Source: an uncultured Alcanivorax sp.
Lineage (GTDB): Bacteria > Pseudomonadota > Gammaproteobacteria > Pseudomonadales > Alcanivoracaceae
Direction: 5' to 3'
Assembly (NCBI RefSeq): GCF_947258575.1
Contig: NZ_CAMYIV010000003.1
Location: 124,001-188,000 of the forward strand
DNA: 64,000 nucleotides
A program made the position numbers and the translations under genes. The notes beneath the pieces are model-generated. The model made no database searches. It was not told where the DNA came from and saw only the letters and a list, made by a program, of their open reading frames with translations. This document shows, in pieces, positions 29,620 to 37,470 of this stretch; within the stretch, counting starts at the first letter, position 1; each line of letters starts with the position of its first letter.

Positions 29620-29648
29620 CAATGGGGGCTAACATAGCCAAAAACAAG
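29620..29648 (-). promoter_or_regulatory. Sigma-32-like (heat-shock) promoter for clpP
   Basis: On the minus strand CTTGTTT (29648-29642) and CCCCATTG (29627-29620) are separated by 14 bp, close to the heat-shock consensus CTTGAAA-N11-16-CCCCATNT. It lies in the 280-bp gap between tig and clpP, downstream of the tig terminator. Confidence 0.6.
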
Positions 29649-29765
29649 GCAGGCCGGACGAACAGGTCTTCCAGCATCTTATGACGGTGTATGGGGGGCG
29701 TCTATAAAAGTGGGCGTTGGCGGGGTCTGAATGCGCAAAACTTGCGCAAATTGTGCATAAATAAC

Positions 29766-29795
29766 GCAAAACGGGGCCAGAAGGCCCCGTTTTGC
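29766..29795. terminator. Terminator after tig
   Basis: A perfect 13-bp stem GCAAAACGGGGCC / GGCCCCGTTTTGC with a 4-base loop, 20 bp after the tig stop. Confidence 0.88.
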
Positions 29796-29814
29796 TGTCA
29801 AAAAGCGGAAAGAA

Positions 29815-31128
29815 TCAGCCTTCTGCTTGCTCGCGTGGCTTCACCGCGTCCTGGTAGGACATGGCTTTCTCTTCCACCTTGGCGCTATCCAGAACCAGGT
29901 CGACCACCTGCTCTTCCAGTACAGCGCCTTCAATCTGCTGCAGCTGCTGCGGATTGCTGTAAACCCAGCTCACCACTTCTTCCGGCTTCTCGTACTGCTC
30001 GGCGATTTCTTCTACACGAGCTTTCACCTTGTCGGCATCGGCCTTGATCTCGTGCTTGTCGAGGATAGCGCGAACCACCAGGCCCAGACGCACGGAACGC
30101 TCAGCCTGTTCCTTGAACAGATCATCCGGCAGGATGGAGGCATCAAACTGCTGACCACCACCGAACTGCTGCATCATCTGCTGACGCATACGCTGGATTT
30201 CCTGGGTGACCAGGGCGCCCGGCAAATCAAACTCGTGCAGGTTGACCAGGCCGTCCATCGCCTGCTCTTTCACCTTGCCAGTTACCGCATTCTTCAGCTC
30301 GCGCTCCATGTTCTTGCGCACTTCAGCCTTGAATTTGGCTTCGTCGCCATCCTCAACGCCGAAGGCTTTCATGAACTCGGCATCCACTTCCGGCAGCGCC
30401 TTGCCTTCAACCTTGTTGACCTTGATCTGGAACACCACAGCCTGACCTTTCAGTTCTTCGGACTGGTAGTCTTCCGGGAAGGTCACGTCGATATCTTTCT
30501 CGTCACCGGCTTTCAGGCCAACGATGCCATCTTCAAAACCCGGGATCATCTGACCGGAGCCCAGCTCCAGGTTCTGCCCTTCGGCGCTACCGCCTTCGAA
30601 GGCTTCACCATCTTTCAGACCTTTGAAATCAATGTTGACGCGGTCACCGGTTTCGGCGGCACGGTCCACATCGGCAAACTCGGCGCGCTGCTGACGCAGG
30701 GTTTCGATCATGGTGTCCACGTCGGCGTCGGAGACTTCAGCCTGGGGCTTTTCCACTTCGATGGAATCAAAAGCCGCCAGCTCGACATCCGGGTACACCT
30801 CGAAGGTGGCCACGAATTCCAGATCCTTGCCTGCTTCATTGGTCTTGGCTTCAAAGCCCGGCATACCCGCTGGCTGCAGCTTTTCCTGCTCCACCGCTTC
30901 GATGAAGGCTTCACGCATGACGTCAGCCAGCACTTCGTTACGCACGGCCCCGCCAAAGCGACGCTTTACTTCACGCATGGGCACTTTACCCGGGCGGAAA
31001 CCGTCCAGACGGATCGTTTTCTGGGCTTCCTGCAGCTTGCCTTCTACTGCTACGTCCACTTTTTCCGCGGGTACACCCACCGTCACACGGCGCTCAAGAC
31101 CTGAAGTCGTTTCAACAGAAACCTGCAT
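29815..31128 (-). CDS. tig: Trigger factor, ribosome-associated chaperone
   Basis: A 437-aa trigger factor. The N-terminal ribosome-binding domain has the signature GFRPGKVPMREVKRRFG near 44-60. The FKBP-type peptidyl-prolyl isomerase domain is at about 155-240 (GDRVNIDFKGLKDGEAFEGG ... GFEDGIVGLKAGDEKDIDV), followed by the helical chaperone C-terminus. It protects nascent chains at the ribosome exit tunnel. The ATG at 31128 has AGAGGA 5 bp upstream. It heads the block tig-clpP-clpX-lon but has its own terminator. Confidence 0.97.
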   Translation of the reverse strand: MQVSVETTSGLERRVTVGVPAEKVDVAVEGKLQEAQKTIRLDGFRPGKVPMREVKRRFGGAVRNEVLADVMREAFIEAVEQEKLQPAGMPGFEAKTNEAGKDLEFVATFEVYPDVELAAFDSIEVEKPQAEVSDADVDTMIETLRQQRAEFADVDRAAETGDRVNIDFKGLKDGEAFEGGSAEGQNLELGSGQMIPGFEDGIVGLKAGDEKDIDVTFPEDYQSEELKGQAVVFQIKVNKVEGKALPEVDAEFMKAFGVEDGDEAKFKAEVRKNMERELKNAVTGKVKEQAMDGLVNLHEFDLPGALVTQEIQRMRQQMMQQFGGGQQFDASILPDDLFKEQAERSVRLGLVVRAILDKHEIKADADKVKARVEEIAEQYEKPEEVVSWVYSNPQQLQQIEGAVLEEQVVDLVLDSAKVEEKAMSYQDAVKPREQAEG

Positions 31129-31268
31129 AACATCCTCTTTAAAAAAGACTTTTATCTCTGCCCGCCGCCGAAATAACGCGAAGACGGCCTAATGAAGGGC
31201 GGAGATTATAATCAAAGGGGGCTTCGCTGCCTACAGCCTGGCTGTTCAGCAGTACCTGAAGCCCATAC

Positions 31269-31304
31269 GAAAAAGCCTCCGGGGATCTATCCCGGAGGCT
31301 TTTA
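31269..31304 (-). terminator. Terminator of the tRNA-Pro-Arg-His operon
   Basis: A 12-bp stem (AAAGCCTCCGGG / CCCGGAGGCTTT) with an 8-base loop, followed on the minus strand by T residues, just after tRNA-His. Confidence 0.85.
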
Positions 31305-31307
31305 ATA

Positions 31308-31384
31308 TGGGGTGACTGATGGGGCTCGAACCCACGACCGCCGGAATCACAATCCGGAGCTCTACCAACTGAGCTACAATCACC
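31308..31384 (-). tRNA. tRNA-His (GTG)
   Basis: A 77-nt tRNA gene with the extra 5' G opposite C73 that marks tRNA-His. The anticodon loop is TTGTGAT, the T arm is GGGTTCGAGCCCC and CCA is encoded. It is the last gene of a three-tRNA operon. Confidence 0.96.
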
Positions 31385-31411
31385 ATAAAACTGTCTGCTT
31401 TCTTTCCTGCC

Positions 31412-31488
31412 TGGCGCACCTGGCAGGACTTGAACCTGCAACCTACGGCTTAGAAGGCCGTTGCTCTATCCAGTTGAGCTACAGGCGC
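31412..31488 (-). tRNA. tRNA-Arg (TCT)
   Basis: A 77-nt cloverleaf GCGCCTGTAGCTCAACTGG ... CCA. The anticodon loop CTTCTAA reads TCT, decoding AGA/AGG. It is the middle gene of the operon, 27 bp from tRNA-His. Confidence 0.95.
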
Positions 31489-31514
31489 TTGCAGATTTCC
31501 GCCATCAAGCCAAC

Positions 31515-31591
31515 TGGTCGGGGTGGAGGGATTCGAACCCCCGACATCCTGCTCCCAAAGCAGGCGCGCTACCAGGCTGCGCTACACCCCG
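31515..31591 (-). tRNA. tRNA-Pro (TGG)
   Basis: A 77-nt cloverleaf starting CGGGGTGTAGCGCAGCCTGG, anticodon loop TTTGGGA (TGG), T arm GGGTTCGAATCCC, CCA encoded. It is the first gene of the operon, 45 bp downstream of its promoter. Confidence 0.96.
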
Positions 31592-31636
31592 TTTTGTAAA
31601 GCTGCGTCAGTGACTAAGCTCGAAAGCGAGGCGCGC

Positions 31637-31665
31637 ATAATACTCGGCACCCCCATGAGCGTCAA
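31637..31665 (-). promoter_or_regulatory. Promoter of the tRNA operon
   Basis: The -35 TTGACG (31665-31660) and -10 TATTAT (31642-31637) are 17 bp apart. A GC-rich GCGCGCC stretch, like the discriminator of stringently controlled stable-RNA promoters, follows the -10. Confidence 0.8.
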
Positions 31666-31834
31666 CGGGGTTCGACGCAAAAAAATGTCTAACGTTCAGA
31701 TTTTAGTCAACTTTTGCGCGCTGTGCCTGCGCGTGCGAGAATCGCGCCGTTCACGGCTACCCCCGGCAGGCTGCAATTACCGCAACCGCGCCAAGCCGCC
31801 CTCTATTGTAGTCAATTTCAGAGAGACCGCCCAC

Positions 31835-32680
31835 ATGACCGCCCAGATTCTTGATGGCAAAACCCTGGCCCAGCAGTTTGAACAGGAGATGCGCCTGCGC
31901 GTCGACGCCCTGAAAGCCAAGGCCGACGGCCGCACGCCGATTCTTGCCACCATTCTGGTGGGTGCCGACCCGGCATCTGCCACCTATGTAAAGATGAAAG
32001 GCAACGCCTGCCAGCGTGTCGGAATGGAATCTGTCGCCATTGAGCTGGGCGACGACACCAGCACCGAACAATTGCTGGCAAAAATTGACGAACTCAACAA
32101 CAACCCGGATGTACACGGCATTCTGCTGCAACATCCGGTGCCGGCACAGATTGATGAACGCGCCTGTTTCGACGCCATCAGCCTTGAAAAGGATGTGGAC
32201 GGCGTCACCTGCCTGGGCTTTGGCCGCATGAGCATGGGCGAGGCCGCCTACGGCTGCGCCACCCCCAAGGGCATCATGCGGTTGCTGGAGCATTACCAGG
32301 TGGAGCTGGAGGGCAAGCACGCCGTTGTGGTGGGCCGCAGCGCCATTCTCGGCAAACCCATGGCCATGATGCTGCTGGAGGCCAATGCCACGGTCACCAT
32401 CTGCCACAGCCGCACCCAGGATCTGCCAGCCCTGGTCAAACAGGCTGACATCGTTGTCGGCGCCGTGGGCAAGCCGGAGTTCATCAAGGCAGACTGGATC
32501 AAGGATGGCGCTGTGGTCGTCGATGCCGGCTTCCACCCGGAAAAATGTGGTGACATCGAACTGGCCCCGCTGGTGGACAGGGTGAGCGCCTATACCCCGG
32601 TGCCCGGTGGCGTCGGCCCCATGACCATCAACACCCTGATTTTCCAGACCCTGCAGTCCGGCGAAAAAGCACTGGGCTAA
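31835..32680 (+). CDS. folD: FolD methylenetetrahydrofolate dehydrogenase/cyclohydrolase
   Basis: A 281-aa bifunctional enzyme that interconverts 5,10-methylene- and 10-formyl-tetrahydrofolate using NADP. The substrate-site [13 protein letters not shown] with the catalytic lysine lies near 55, the [14 protein letters not shown] motif near 100, [13 protein letters not shown] near 125, and the NADP loop [16 protein letters not shown] near 165. [12 protein letters not shown] ends the protein. The ATG at 31835 is the canonical start ([13 protein letters not shown]); the in-frame upstream extension runs over the tRNA-Pro gene and is not real. It is convergent with glnS, and no cysS lies between them. 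Confidence 0.97.
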   Translation: MTAQILDGKTLAQQFEQEMRLRVDALKAKADGRTPILATILVGADPASATYVKMKGNACQRVGMESVAIELGDDTSTEQLLAKIDELNNNPDVHGILLQHPVPAQIDERACFDAISLEKDVDGVTCLGFGRMSMGEAAYGCATPKGIMRLLEHYQVELEGKHAVVVGRSAILGKPMAMMLLEANATVTICHSRTQDLPALVKQADIVVGAVGKPEFIKADWIKDGAVVVDAGFHPEKCGDIELAPLVDRVSAYTPVPGGVGPMTINTLIFQTLQSGEKALG

Positions 32681-32692
32681 CCAACCAAGCCG

Positions 32693-32723
32693 AAAGCCGC
32701 GTTCATTATGGTCGCGGCTTTTG
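32693..32723 (+). terminator. Terminator after folD
   Basis: A 9-bp stem AAAGCCGCG / CGCGGCTTT with an 11-base loop, 13 bp after the folD stop. Confidence 0.8.
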
Positions 32724-32828
32724 GGTCGCCACTACTGCCTAATTCGCGCCTCTAACGGTTCCGCCACTACAACACTAACAGGCGCCCGGCCCTACTGGCG
32801 ATCGCGTTCCGCAAATGTAATCTCCCAC

Positions 32829-32860
32829 AAAAAAGCCGCACCCAAACCTTAGGCGCGGCC
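32829..32860 (-). terminator. Terminator after glnS
   Basis: On the minus strand the stem GCCGC-G-CC / GG-GT-GCGGC is followed by six T. It lies about 60 bp after the glnS stop, beyond the heptad array. Confidence 0.7.
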
Positions 32861-32886
32861 TCTTTGCTTTCTGTCAACAACACGCG

Positions 32887-32928
32887 ACATCTCGCAGCTA
32901 TTAACTCTTCACTGTTAATTATTAACTC
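32887..32928 (-). repeat. Heptad-period array R3 at the glnS stop
   Basis: Read on the minus strand, six 7-bp units: GAGTTAA, TAATTAA, CAGTGAA, GAGTTAA, TAGCTGC, GAGATGT. The first unit supplies the glnS stop codon. Units 2-5 closely match arrays R4, R5 and R7. Confidence 0.8.
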
Positions 32929-34604
32929 TCTTTGGGCCAGGACTCACGCAGACCGACGGTCTGATTGAACACCAGCTTGTCAGCGCTGCTGCTCTGATCC
33001 ACGCAGAAGTAGCCCTCACGCTCGAACTGGTAGCGGGTTTCGGCCAGAACCCCACGCAGACCCGGCTCTACCCAGCAACCATCCAGTACACTCAAGGAAT
33101 CCGGATTGATGTGAGACAGGAATGTCTGCCCTTCTTCTGTCTTGTTGGGGTTCGCGGCGGTGAACAGGCGGTCGTACAGGCGTACCTCGCAGGGCTCGCC
33201 TTTGCTGGCGCTGACCCAGTGAATCACCCCACGCAGTTTGCCCTGGTCATCCGCATTTTCCGGGTTCTTGCCCAGGGTGTCCGGGTCATAGGTACAGCGC
33301 ACTTCCACAATCTCGCCACTGTCATCACGCACCACATCGGTGGCACGGACCACATAGCCATAGCGCAGGCGAACCCGATCACCCAGCACCAGGCGCTTGA
33401 ACTTCTTGTTGGCCTCTTCGCGAAAATCTTCCCGGTCAATATAGATCTCCCGGGTCATGGGTACCTGGCGGGTTCCCATGGTCTCGTTCTGTGGATGCAC
33501 CGGGGCGGTCAGGGATTCCTCCTTGCCCTCTTCCCAGTTTTCGATGACGACTTTTAAGGGATTCAGCACACACATGGCGCGGGGGGCATGCTGATTCAGA
33601 TCATCGCGGATGGCGGCTTCCAGCATCCCCATATCCACCACGGAATCCGCCCGGCTGACGCCCACGGATTCACAGAAAGTCCGCAATGAGGCCGGTGTAT
33701 AGCCACGGCGGCGCAGGCCACAGATGGTCGGCATACGCGGGTCGTTCCAGCCTTCCACATGCCCCTCATCCACCAGCTGCTTGAGCTTGCGCTTGCTGGT
33801 CACCGTGTAATTCAGGTTGAGGCGAGCAAACTCATACTGTCGCGGGCTCGCCGGCACGGAGGTGTGCTCGATGACCCAGTCATAGAAGGGCCGGTGCTCT
33901 TCGAACTCCAGGGTACAGAGGCTGTGAGTGATCCCTTCAATGGCATCGGACAACGGATGGGTAAAATCGTACATGGGGTAGATCACCCACTTGTCACCGG
34001 TCTGATGATGCACTTTCTTGCGAATCCGATAGAGAATCGGGTCGCGCAACGTCAGGTTGGCGCTCTGCATGTCGATTTTGGCACGCAGTACCGCCGCCCC
34101 CTCGTCCAGCTCACCGCTGCGCATCTGCTCGAACAGGGCCAGATTCTCTTCCACGCTGCGCTCGCGATAGGGGCTTGGCTTGCCTGGCGTGGTGAAATTA
34201 CCGCGGTACTCCGCGATCTGCTCCGGACTCAGGCTATCCACGTAGGCCACCCCCTTGTGGATCAGCTCCACAGCCAGCTCATAAAGCCGGTCGAAATAGT
34301 CGCTGGCAAACTTCTCCTGACCATTCCAGGTGAACCCAAGCCACTGCACATCCTGCTTGATCGACTGGATGTACTCATCCTCTTCCTTCTCGGGATTGGT
34401 ATCATCGAAGCGCAGATTGCAACTGCCGTTATAGCTTTCGGCAATCCCGAAGTTCAGGCAGATAGACTTGGCATGACCAATATGCAGGTACCCATTGGGT
34501 TCCGGTGGAAAACGGGTCACCACCTGGCCGTCGTTTTTACCTTCTGCGAGGTCACGGTCGATGATCTGTCTGATAAAATTGCTGGGCGCTTTCGTTTCGC
34601 TCAT
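32922..34604 (-). CDS. glnS: Glutaminyl-tRNA synthetase
   Basis: A 560-aa class I synthetase. The HIGH motif is in [20 protein letters not shown] near 37, and the KMSKS-type loop appears as [10 protein letters not shown] near 273, where many GlnRS have VMSKRKL. Anticodon-binding beta-barrels follow ([19 protein letters not shown] near 395). It charges tRNA-Gln. The 5' flank has a good sigma-70 promoter and a 9-bp leader hairpin. The last codon and stop lie within a 7-bp-period array. Confidence 0.97.
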   Translation of the reverse strand: MSETKAPSNFIRQIIDRDLAEGKNDGQVVTRFPPEPNGYLHIGHAKSICLNFGIAESYNGSCNLRFDDTNPEKEEDEYIQSIKQDVQWLGFTWNGQEKFASDYFDRLYELAVELIHKGVAYVDSLSPEQIAEYRGNFTTPGKPSPYRERSVEENLALFEQMRSGELDEGAAVLRAKIDMQSANLTLRDPILYRIRKKVHHQTGDKWVIYPMYDFTHPLSDAIEGITHSLCTLEFEEHRPFYDWVIEHTSVPASPRQYEFARLNLNYTVTSKRKLKQLVDEGHVEGWNDPRMPTICGLRRRGYTPASLRTFCESVGVSRADSVVDMGMLEAAIRDDLNQHAPRAMCVLNPLKVVIENWEEGKEESLTAPVHPQNETMGTRQVPMTREIYIDREDFREEANKKFKRLVLGDRVRLRYGYVVRATDVVRDDSGEIVEVRCTYDPDTLGKNPENADDQGKLRGVIHWVSASKGEPCEVRLYDRLFTAANPNKTEEGQTFLSHINPDSLSVLDGCWVEPGLRGVLAETRYQFEREGYFCVDQSSSADKLVFNQTVGLRESWPKES

Positions 34605-34628
34605 GGGTCTTGGCCAGTCCGGAAGGCA

Positions 34629-34654
34629 GAGAGCCTGAATATGGGCAGGCTCTC
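34629..34654 (-). promoter_or_regulatory. glnS leader hairpin
   Basis: A perfect 9-bp stem GAGAGCCTG / CAGGCTCTC with an 8-base loop, located between the glnS promoter and start codon, 24 nt before the ATG. It could control translation or mRNA stability. Confidence 0.55.
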
Positions 34655-34676
34655 ACGGTGAAAATGAAGGTGCGCT

Positions 34677-34704
34677 AGTGTACTGTACGCCCCCCAACAG
34701 TCAA
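34677..34704 (-). promoter_or_regulatory. glnS sigma-70 promoter
   Basis: The -35 TTGACT (34704-34699) and -10 TACACT (34682-34677) are 16 bp apart, giving a leader of roughly 65 nt that contains the hairpin at 34629-34654. Confidence 0.65.
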
Positions 34705-34765
34705 AGACTCAGGGCCAGCCCGGGAACAAAAACCCCAACCAGGCCCATCTTGCGGAGAAAACCTG

Positions 34766-35263
34766 ATGAAAGTGGTGCTGACAACAACCTACGGCAAAAT
34801 CACCCTGCAACTGGACGCAGAGAAAGCGCCGATTACGACCGAGAACTTTGCTCAATACGTCAAGGATGGCCACTTCGACGGCACCATCTTCCACCGTGTT
34901 ATCAGCAACTTCATGATCCAGGGCGGCGGCTTCAACGAAGATATGCAACAGAAGCCCACCCGTGACACCATCCAGAACGAGGCCGGCAATGGCCTGTCCA
35001 ACAAGGCCGGCACCATCGCCATGGCGCGTACCCCGGACCCCCATTCCGCTTCCGCCCAGTTCTTCATCAACGTGGCCGACAACCACTTCCTGGACAAGGA
35101 ACGCAGCCAGGACGGCTGGGGTTATGCGGTCTTTGGTGCGGTCAGTGACGGCATGGACGTGGTGGAAAAAATCCGCAATGTAGCCACCGGTAACAGCGGC
35201 GGCCACCAGGATGTGCCGGTGGAGCCGGTACTGATCGAATCCGCTGAACTGATCGAGGACTGA
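34766..35263 (+). CDS. ppiB: Cytoplasmic cyclophilin PpiB
   Basis: A 165-aa peptidyl-prolyl cis-trans isomerase without a signal peptide. The active-site set is visible: [15 protein letters not shown] (Arg, Phe, Gln), [17 protein letters not shown] and DGWGYAVFG. The start has GGAG 6 bp upstream. It is divergent from glnS and 4 bp before a second, exported cyclophilin. Confidence 0.95.
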   Translation: MKVVLTTTYGKITLQLDAEKAPITTENFAQYVKDGHFDGTIFHRVISNFMIQGGGFNEDMQQKPTRDTIQNEAGNGLSNKAGTIAMARTPDPHSASAQFFINVADNHFLDKERSQDGWGYAVFGAVSDGMDVVEKIRNVATGNSGGHQDVPVEPVLIESAELIED

Positions 35264-35267
35264 GCCC

Positions 35268-35864
35268 ATGCGCGTTCTGGTCACTGCCCTGCTCGCCCTG
35301 TTACCGACCCTGCTGTTCGCCAACCCGCAGGTTCGTCTGGAAACCTCTGCCGGCCCGGTCACCGTGGAACTCTACGAAGACAAGGCCCCGCAGACCGTCG
35401 CCAACTTCCTCAAGTATGTGGATGACGGCTTCTACGACGGCACCCAGTTCCACCGGGTGATTCGCGGTTTCATGATCCAGGGCGGCGGCTTTGACCAGAG
35501 CGGGCAGCGCAAGGCCACCCGCTCACCGATCCAGAATGAAGCGGACAACGGTCTGAGCAATGAGCGTGGCACCCTGGCCATGGCCCGCACCGGCAACCCG
35601 CACTCGGCCACCGCCCAGTTCTTCATCAATCTGGTCGACAATGACAACCTGGACTTTTCAGGCAAGAATGCCCGTGGCTGGGGATATGCCGTCTTTGGCA
35701 AGGTCACAGACGGCATGGCGGTGGTGGACAACATTGCCCGTGAACGCACTACCAGCCAGCGCCTCAACGGCATGTTGGCGCGGGACGTGCCGCAAGTGCC
35801 CATTCTGATTACCCGAGCCTACCGCCTGGATTCAGCCGGCGAAGAAGAAAAAGGCGCACAGTGA
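35268..35864 (+). CDS. Periplasmic cyclophilin (PpiA-like)
   Basis: A 198-aa cyclophilin with an N-terminal signal peptide ([18 protein letters not shown], cleavage near 18). The catalytic core is [32 protein letters not shown] and [11 protein letters not shown]. It probably assists folding of exported proteins. It shares much of its sequence with the preceding ppiB, suggesting local duplication followed by gain of a signal sequence. Its stop overlaps the lpxH start region (GTGA). Confidence 0.9.
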   Translation: MRVLVTALLALLPTLLFANPQVRLETSAGPVTVELYEDKAPQTVANFLKYVDDGFYDGTQFHRVIRGFMIQGGGFDQSGQRKATRSPIQNEADNGLSNERGTLAMARTGNPHSATAQFFINLVDNDNLDFSGKNARGWGYAVFGKVTDGMAVVDNIARERTTSQRLNGMLARDVPQVPILITRAYRLDSAGEEEKGAQ

Positions 35865-36598
35865 CCATGAGCTACACCCTGTTTATTTCCGACCTGCATC
35901 TGGACCCGGCCCGACCGGAACATCTCCAAGCCCTGGGCAAGCTGCTCGAAGCCCACGCCGGTAAGGCAGAGGCGCTCTACGTACTGGGCGACTTGTTCGA
36001 AGCCTGGATCGGCGACGACGATGACACCCCGTTCAATCAGGAGGCGATCAGCGCCTTCCGCAGCTTCAGCGACAACGGCAGCCAGCTCTACTTCATGCAC
36101 GGCAACCGGGACTTCATGCTCGGTGACGATTTCGCTGCCGCCTGTGGCGGTACTTTACTTGACGAAGGTACCGTGGTGGATCTGTATGGCACCCACGCCC
36201 TGCTGATGCACGGCGACAGCCTTTGCACCCTGGACACGGCCTACCAGCAGTTTCGCACCATGGCCCGTAACCCCCAGTGGCAACAGGGGATGCTCGCCAA
36301 GCCCCTGGAGGAACGCCGCATGATCGCCCAGGGCATGCGCATGCAAAGCCAGGGCAACAACGCCAACAAGGCGGAAAACATCATGGACGTGACCCCGGAT
36401 GAAGTAGTCCGAGTCATGGAAGACGCCGGCGTCAAACACTTGATCCACGGCCATACCCACCGCCCCAACGTCCACGACGTGGAGCTGGCCGACGGCCAGG
36501 GTAAACGCTGGGTGTTGGGTGATTGGGGCAAGCTGGGGTGGCAGATTGTGGCGGACAGTGAGAAGGGCTTAAGACTGGAAAGCTTTGAAATCAGTTAA
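35861..36598 (+). CDS. lpxH: UDP-2,3-diacylglucosamine hydrolase LpxH
   Basis: A 245-aa calcineurin-like phosphoesterase making lipid X in lipid A synthesis. All five metal motifs are visible: FISDLHLD (8-15), [12 protein letters not shown] near 45, MHGNRDFM near 85, LMHGDSLC near 116 and IHGHTHRP near 198. The start is GTG at 35861, overlapping the previous stop, with AAGG 6 bp upstream; the ATG two codons later ([11 protein letters not shown]) is an equally plausible start and resembles other LpxH. The TAA stop lies inside a heptad array. Confidence 0.95.
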   Translation: MTMSYTLFISDLHLDPARPEHLQALGKLLEAHAGKAEALYVLGDLFEAWIGDDDDTPFNQEAISAFRSFSDNGSQLYFMHGNRDFMLGDDFAAACGGTLLDEGTVVDLYGTHALLMHGDSLCTLDTAYQQFRTMARNPQWQQGMLAKPLEERRMIAQGMRMQSQGNNANKAENIMDVTPDEVVRVMEDAGVKHLIHGHTHRPNVHDVELADGQGKRWVLGDWGKLGWQIVADSEKGLRLESFEIS

Positions 36599-36626
36599 CA
36601 GTGAACAGCGCGCGTTAAGCGTGCTT
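36592..36626 (+). repeat. Heptad-period array R4 at the lpxH stop
   Basis: Five 7-bp units: CAGTTAA, CAGTGAA, CAGCGCG, CGTTAAG, CGTGCTT. The first unit contains the lpxH stop codon. The inverted partner is R5. Confidence 0.8.
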
Positions 36627-36644
36627 CTGATTTTCAAAGGCATC

Positions 36645-36673
36645 AGGCCGCGCCCATAAGATGAGCGCGGCCT
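36645..36673. terminator. Terminator between lpxH and miaE
   Basis: A perfect 9-bp stem AGGCCGCGC / GCGCGGCCT with an 11-base loop at the centre of the convergent gap, between arrays R4 and R5. The T-run is poor. Confidence 0.6.
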
Positions 36674-36706
36674 CGTTGTTTAAGGGTACAGACAATCTCT
36701 GCTCGC

Positions 36707-36741
36707 GCAGCTGTTAACTATTAACGATTCACTGTTAACTG
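36707..36741 (-). repeat. Heptad-period array R5 at the miaE stop
   Basis: Read on the minus strand: CAGTTAA, CAGTGAA, TCGTTAA, TAGTTAA, CAGCTGC. The first three units are translated as the end of MiaE and supply its stop. The first two units are identical to those of R4. Confidence 0.8.
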
Positions 36742-37341
36742 CTGTGGTACTCCCGAATGAAACCGAAACTCCGAATCCGGCGACTCCACCAGCTCCCGTT
36801 CCACTTCCTTGAAGAAATCCACCCGCTCCCCGATCGGCTCGCCGGCATATTGTTCGGCCAGGGTCAGGTAATCCTCGAAGTGCCGTGATTCGCTTTTCAG
36901 CAGGTAGCGGTAGTAGCGGCCCAGTTCCTCATCTACGTGGGGAGCCAGCGCAGCAAAGCGCTCGCAGCTTCTCGCTTCAATCAGGGCACCGACAATCAGG
37001 GTGTCGATGAGCCGCCCGGGTTCGCTGGTGCGCACATGCTGGCGCAGGCCCTTGGCATAGCGGGCCGGCGTCATGTGGTCATAGGTGACGCCGCGCTGGC
37101 GCATGATCTGCAGCACTTGCTCAAAATGCAGCAACTCCTCACGAGCAAGCTGGCTCAGGGCGTCCAGCAATTCCGGTCGGTCCACATAGCGGAACATGAG
37201 ATTCAGGGCTGTGCTCGCGGCCTTCTTCTCGCAATGGGCATGGTCAATCAGCAAGGTGTCCGGGTGCTGCAGCGCCCAGTCGATCCAGGCTGGCGGAGTG
37301 GCGCAGGGCAGAAATGCTTGGATGTGGGAAATATCGTGCAT
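36721..37341 (-). CDS. miaE: tRNA-(ms2io6A37) hydroxylase MiaE
   Basis: A 206-aa ferritin-like diiron monooxygenase that hydroxylates the isopentenyl group of ms2i6A37 in tRNA. Iron-ligand motifs are REELLHFEQVLQIM near 85, EARSCERFAALAPH near 138 and KSESRHFEDYLTLAEQY near 165. The ATG at 37341 (MHDISHIQAFLP) has GAGG 5 bp upstream; a longer reading from 37365 has no ribosome site. The last residues (QQLTVNR) are encoded by a heptad array, so the C-terminal tail may have been acquired from the repeat. Confidence 0.92.
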   Translation of the reverse strand: MHDISHIQAFLPCATPPAWIDWALQHPDTLLIDHAHCEKKAASTALNLMFRYVDRPELLDALSQLAREELLHFEQVLQIMRQRGVTYDHMTPARYAKGLRQHVRTSEPGRLIDTLIVGALIEARSCERFAALAPHVDEELGRYYRYLLKSESRHFEDYLTLAEQYAGEPIGERVDFFKEVERELVESPDSEFRFHSGVPQQLTVNR

Positions 37342-37420
37342 GGCGTCCTCAGGGTCGGCGCGCATTATAGCGGTACATAATCACTCCGGACACCGACTGG
37401 TATCGTCTGTTTTGACTTTT

Positions 37421-37455
37421 AAGCCTCAAGCGTCTGGCATCCAGCGTCCAGCGTC
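37421..37455 (+). repeat. Heptad-period array R6 upstream of the lpxL-like gene
   Basis: Five exact 7-bp units: AAGCCTC, AAGCGTC, TGGCATC, CAGCGTC, CAGCGTC. It ends 15 bp before the acyltransferase start codon. Confidence 0.8.
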
Positions 37456-37470
37456 CTATACTCTCCCGCC

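Noticed and set aside
29827-31104. 425-codon open frame opposite tig
   Set aside because: Antisense shadow of tig with a His/Leu/Phe-rich translation and no recognisable domain.
31523-31834. N-terminal extension of FolD
   Set aside because: The extension translates the tRNA-Pro gene and its promoter; FolD family proteins start at 31835.
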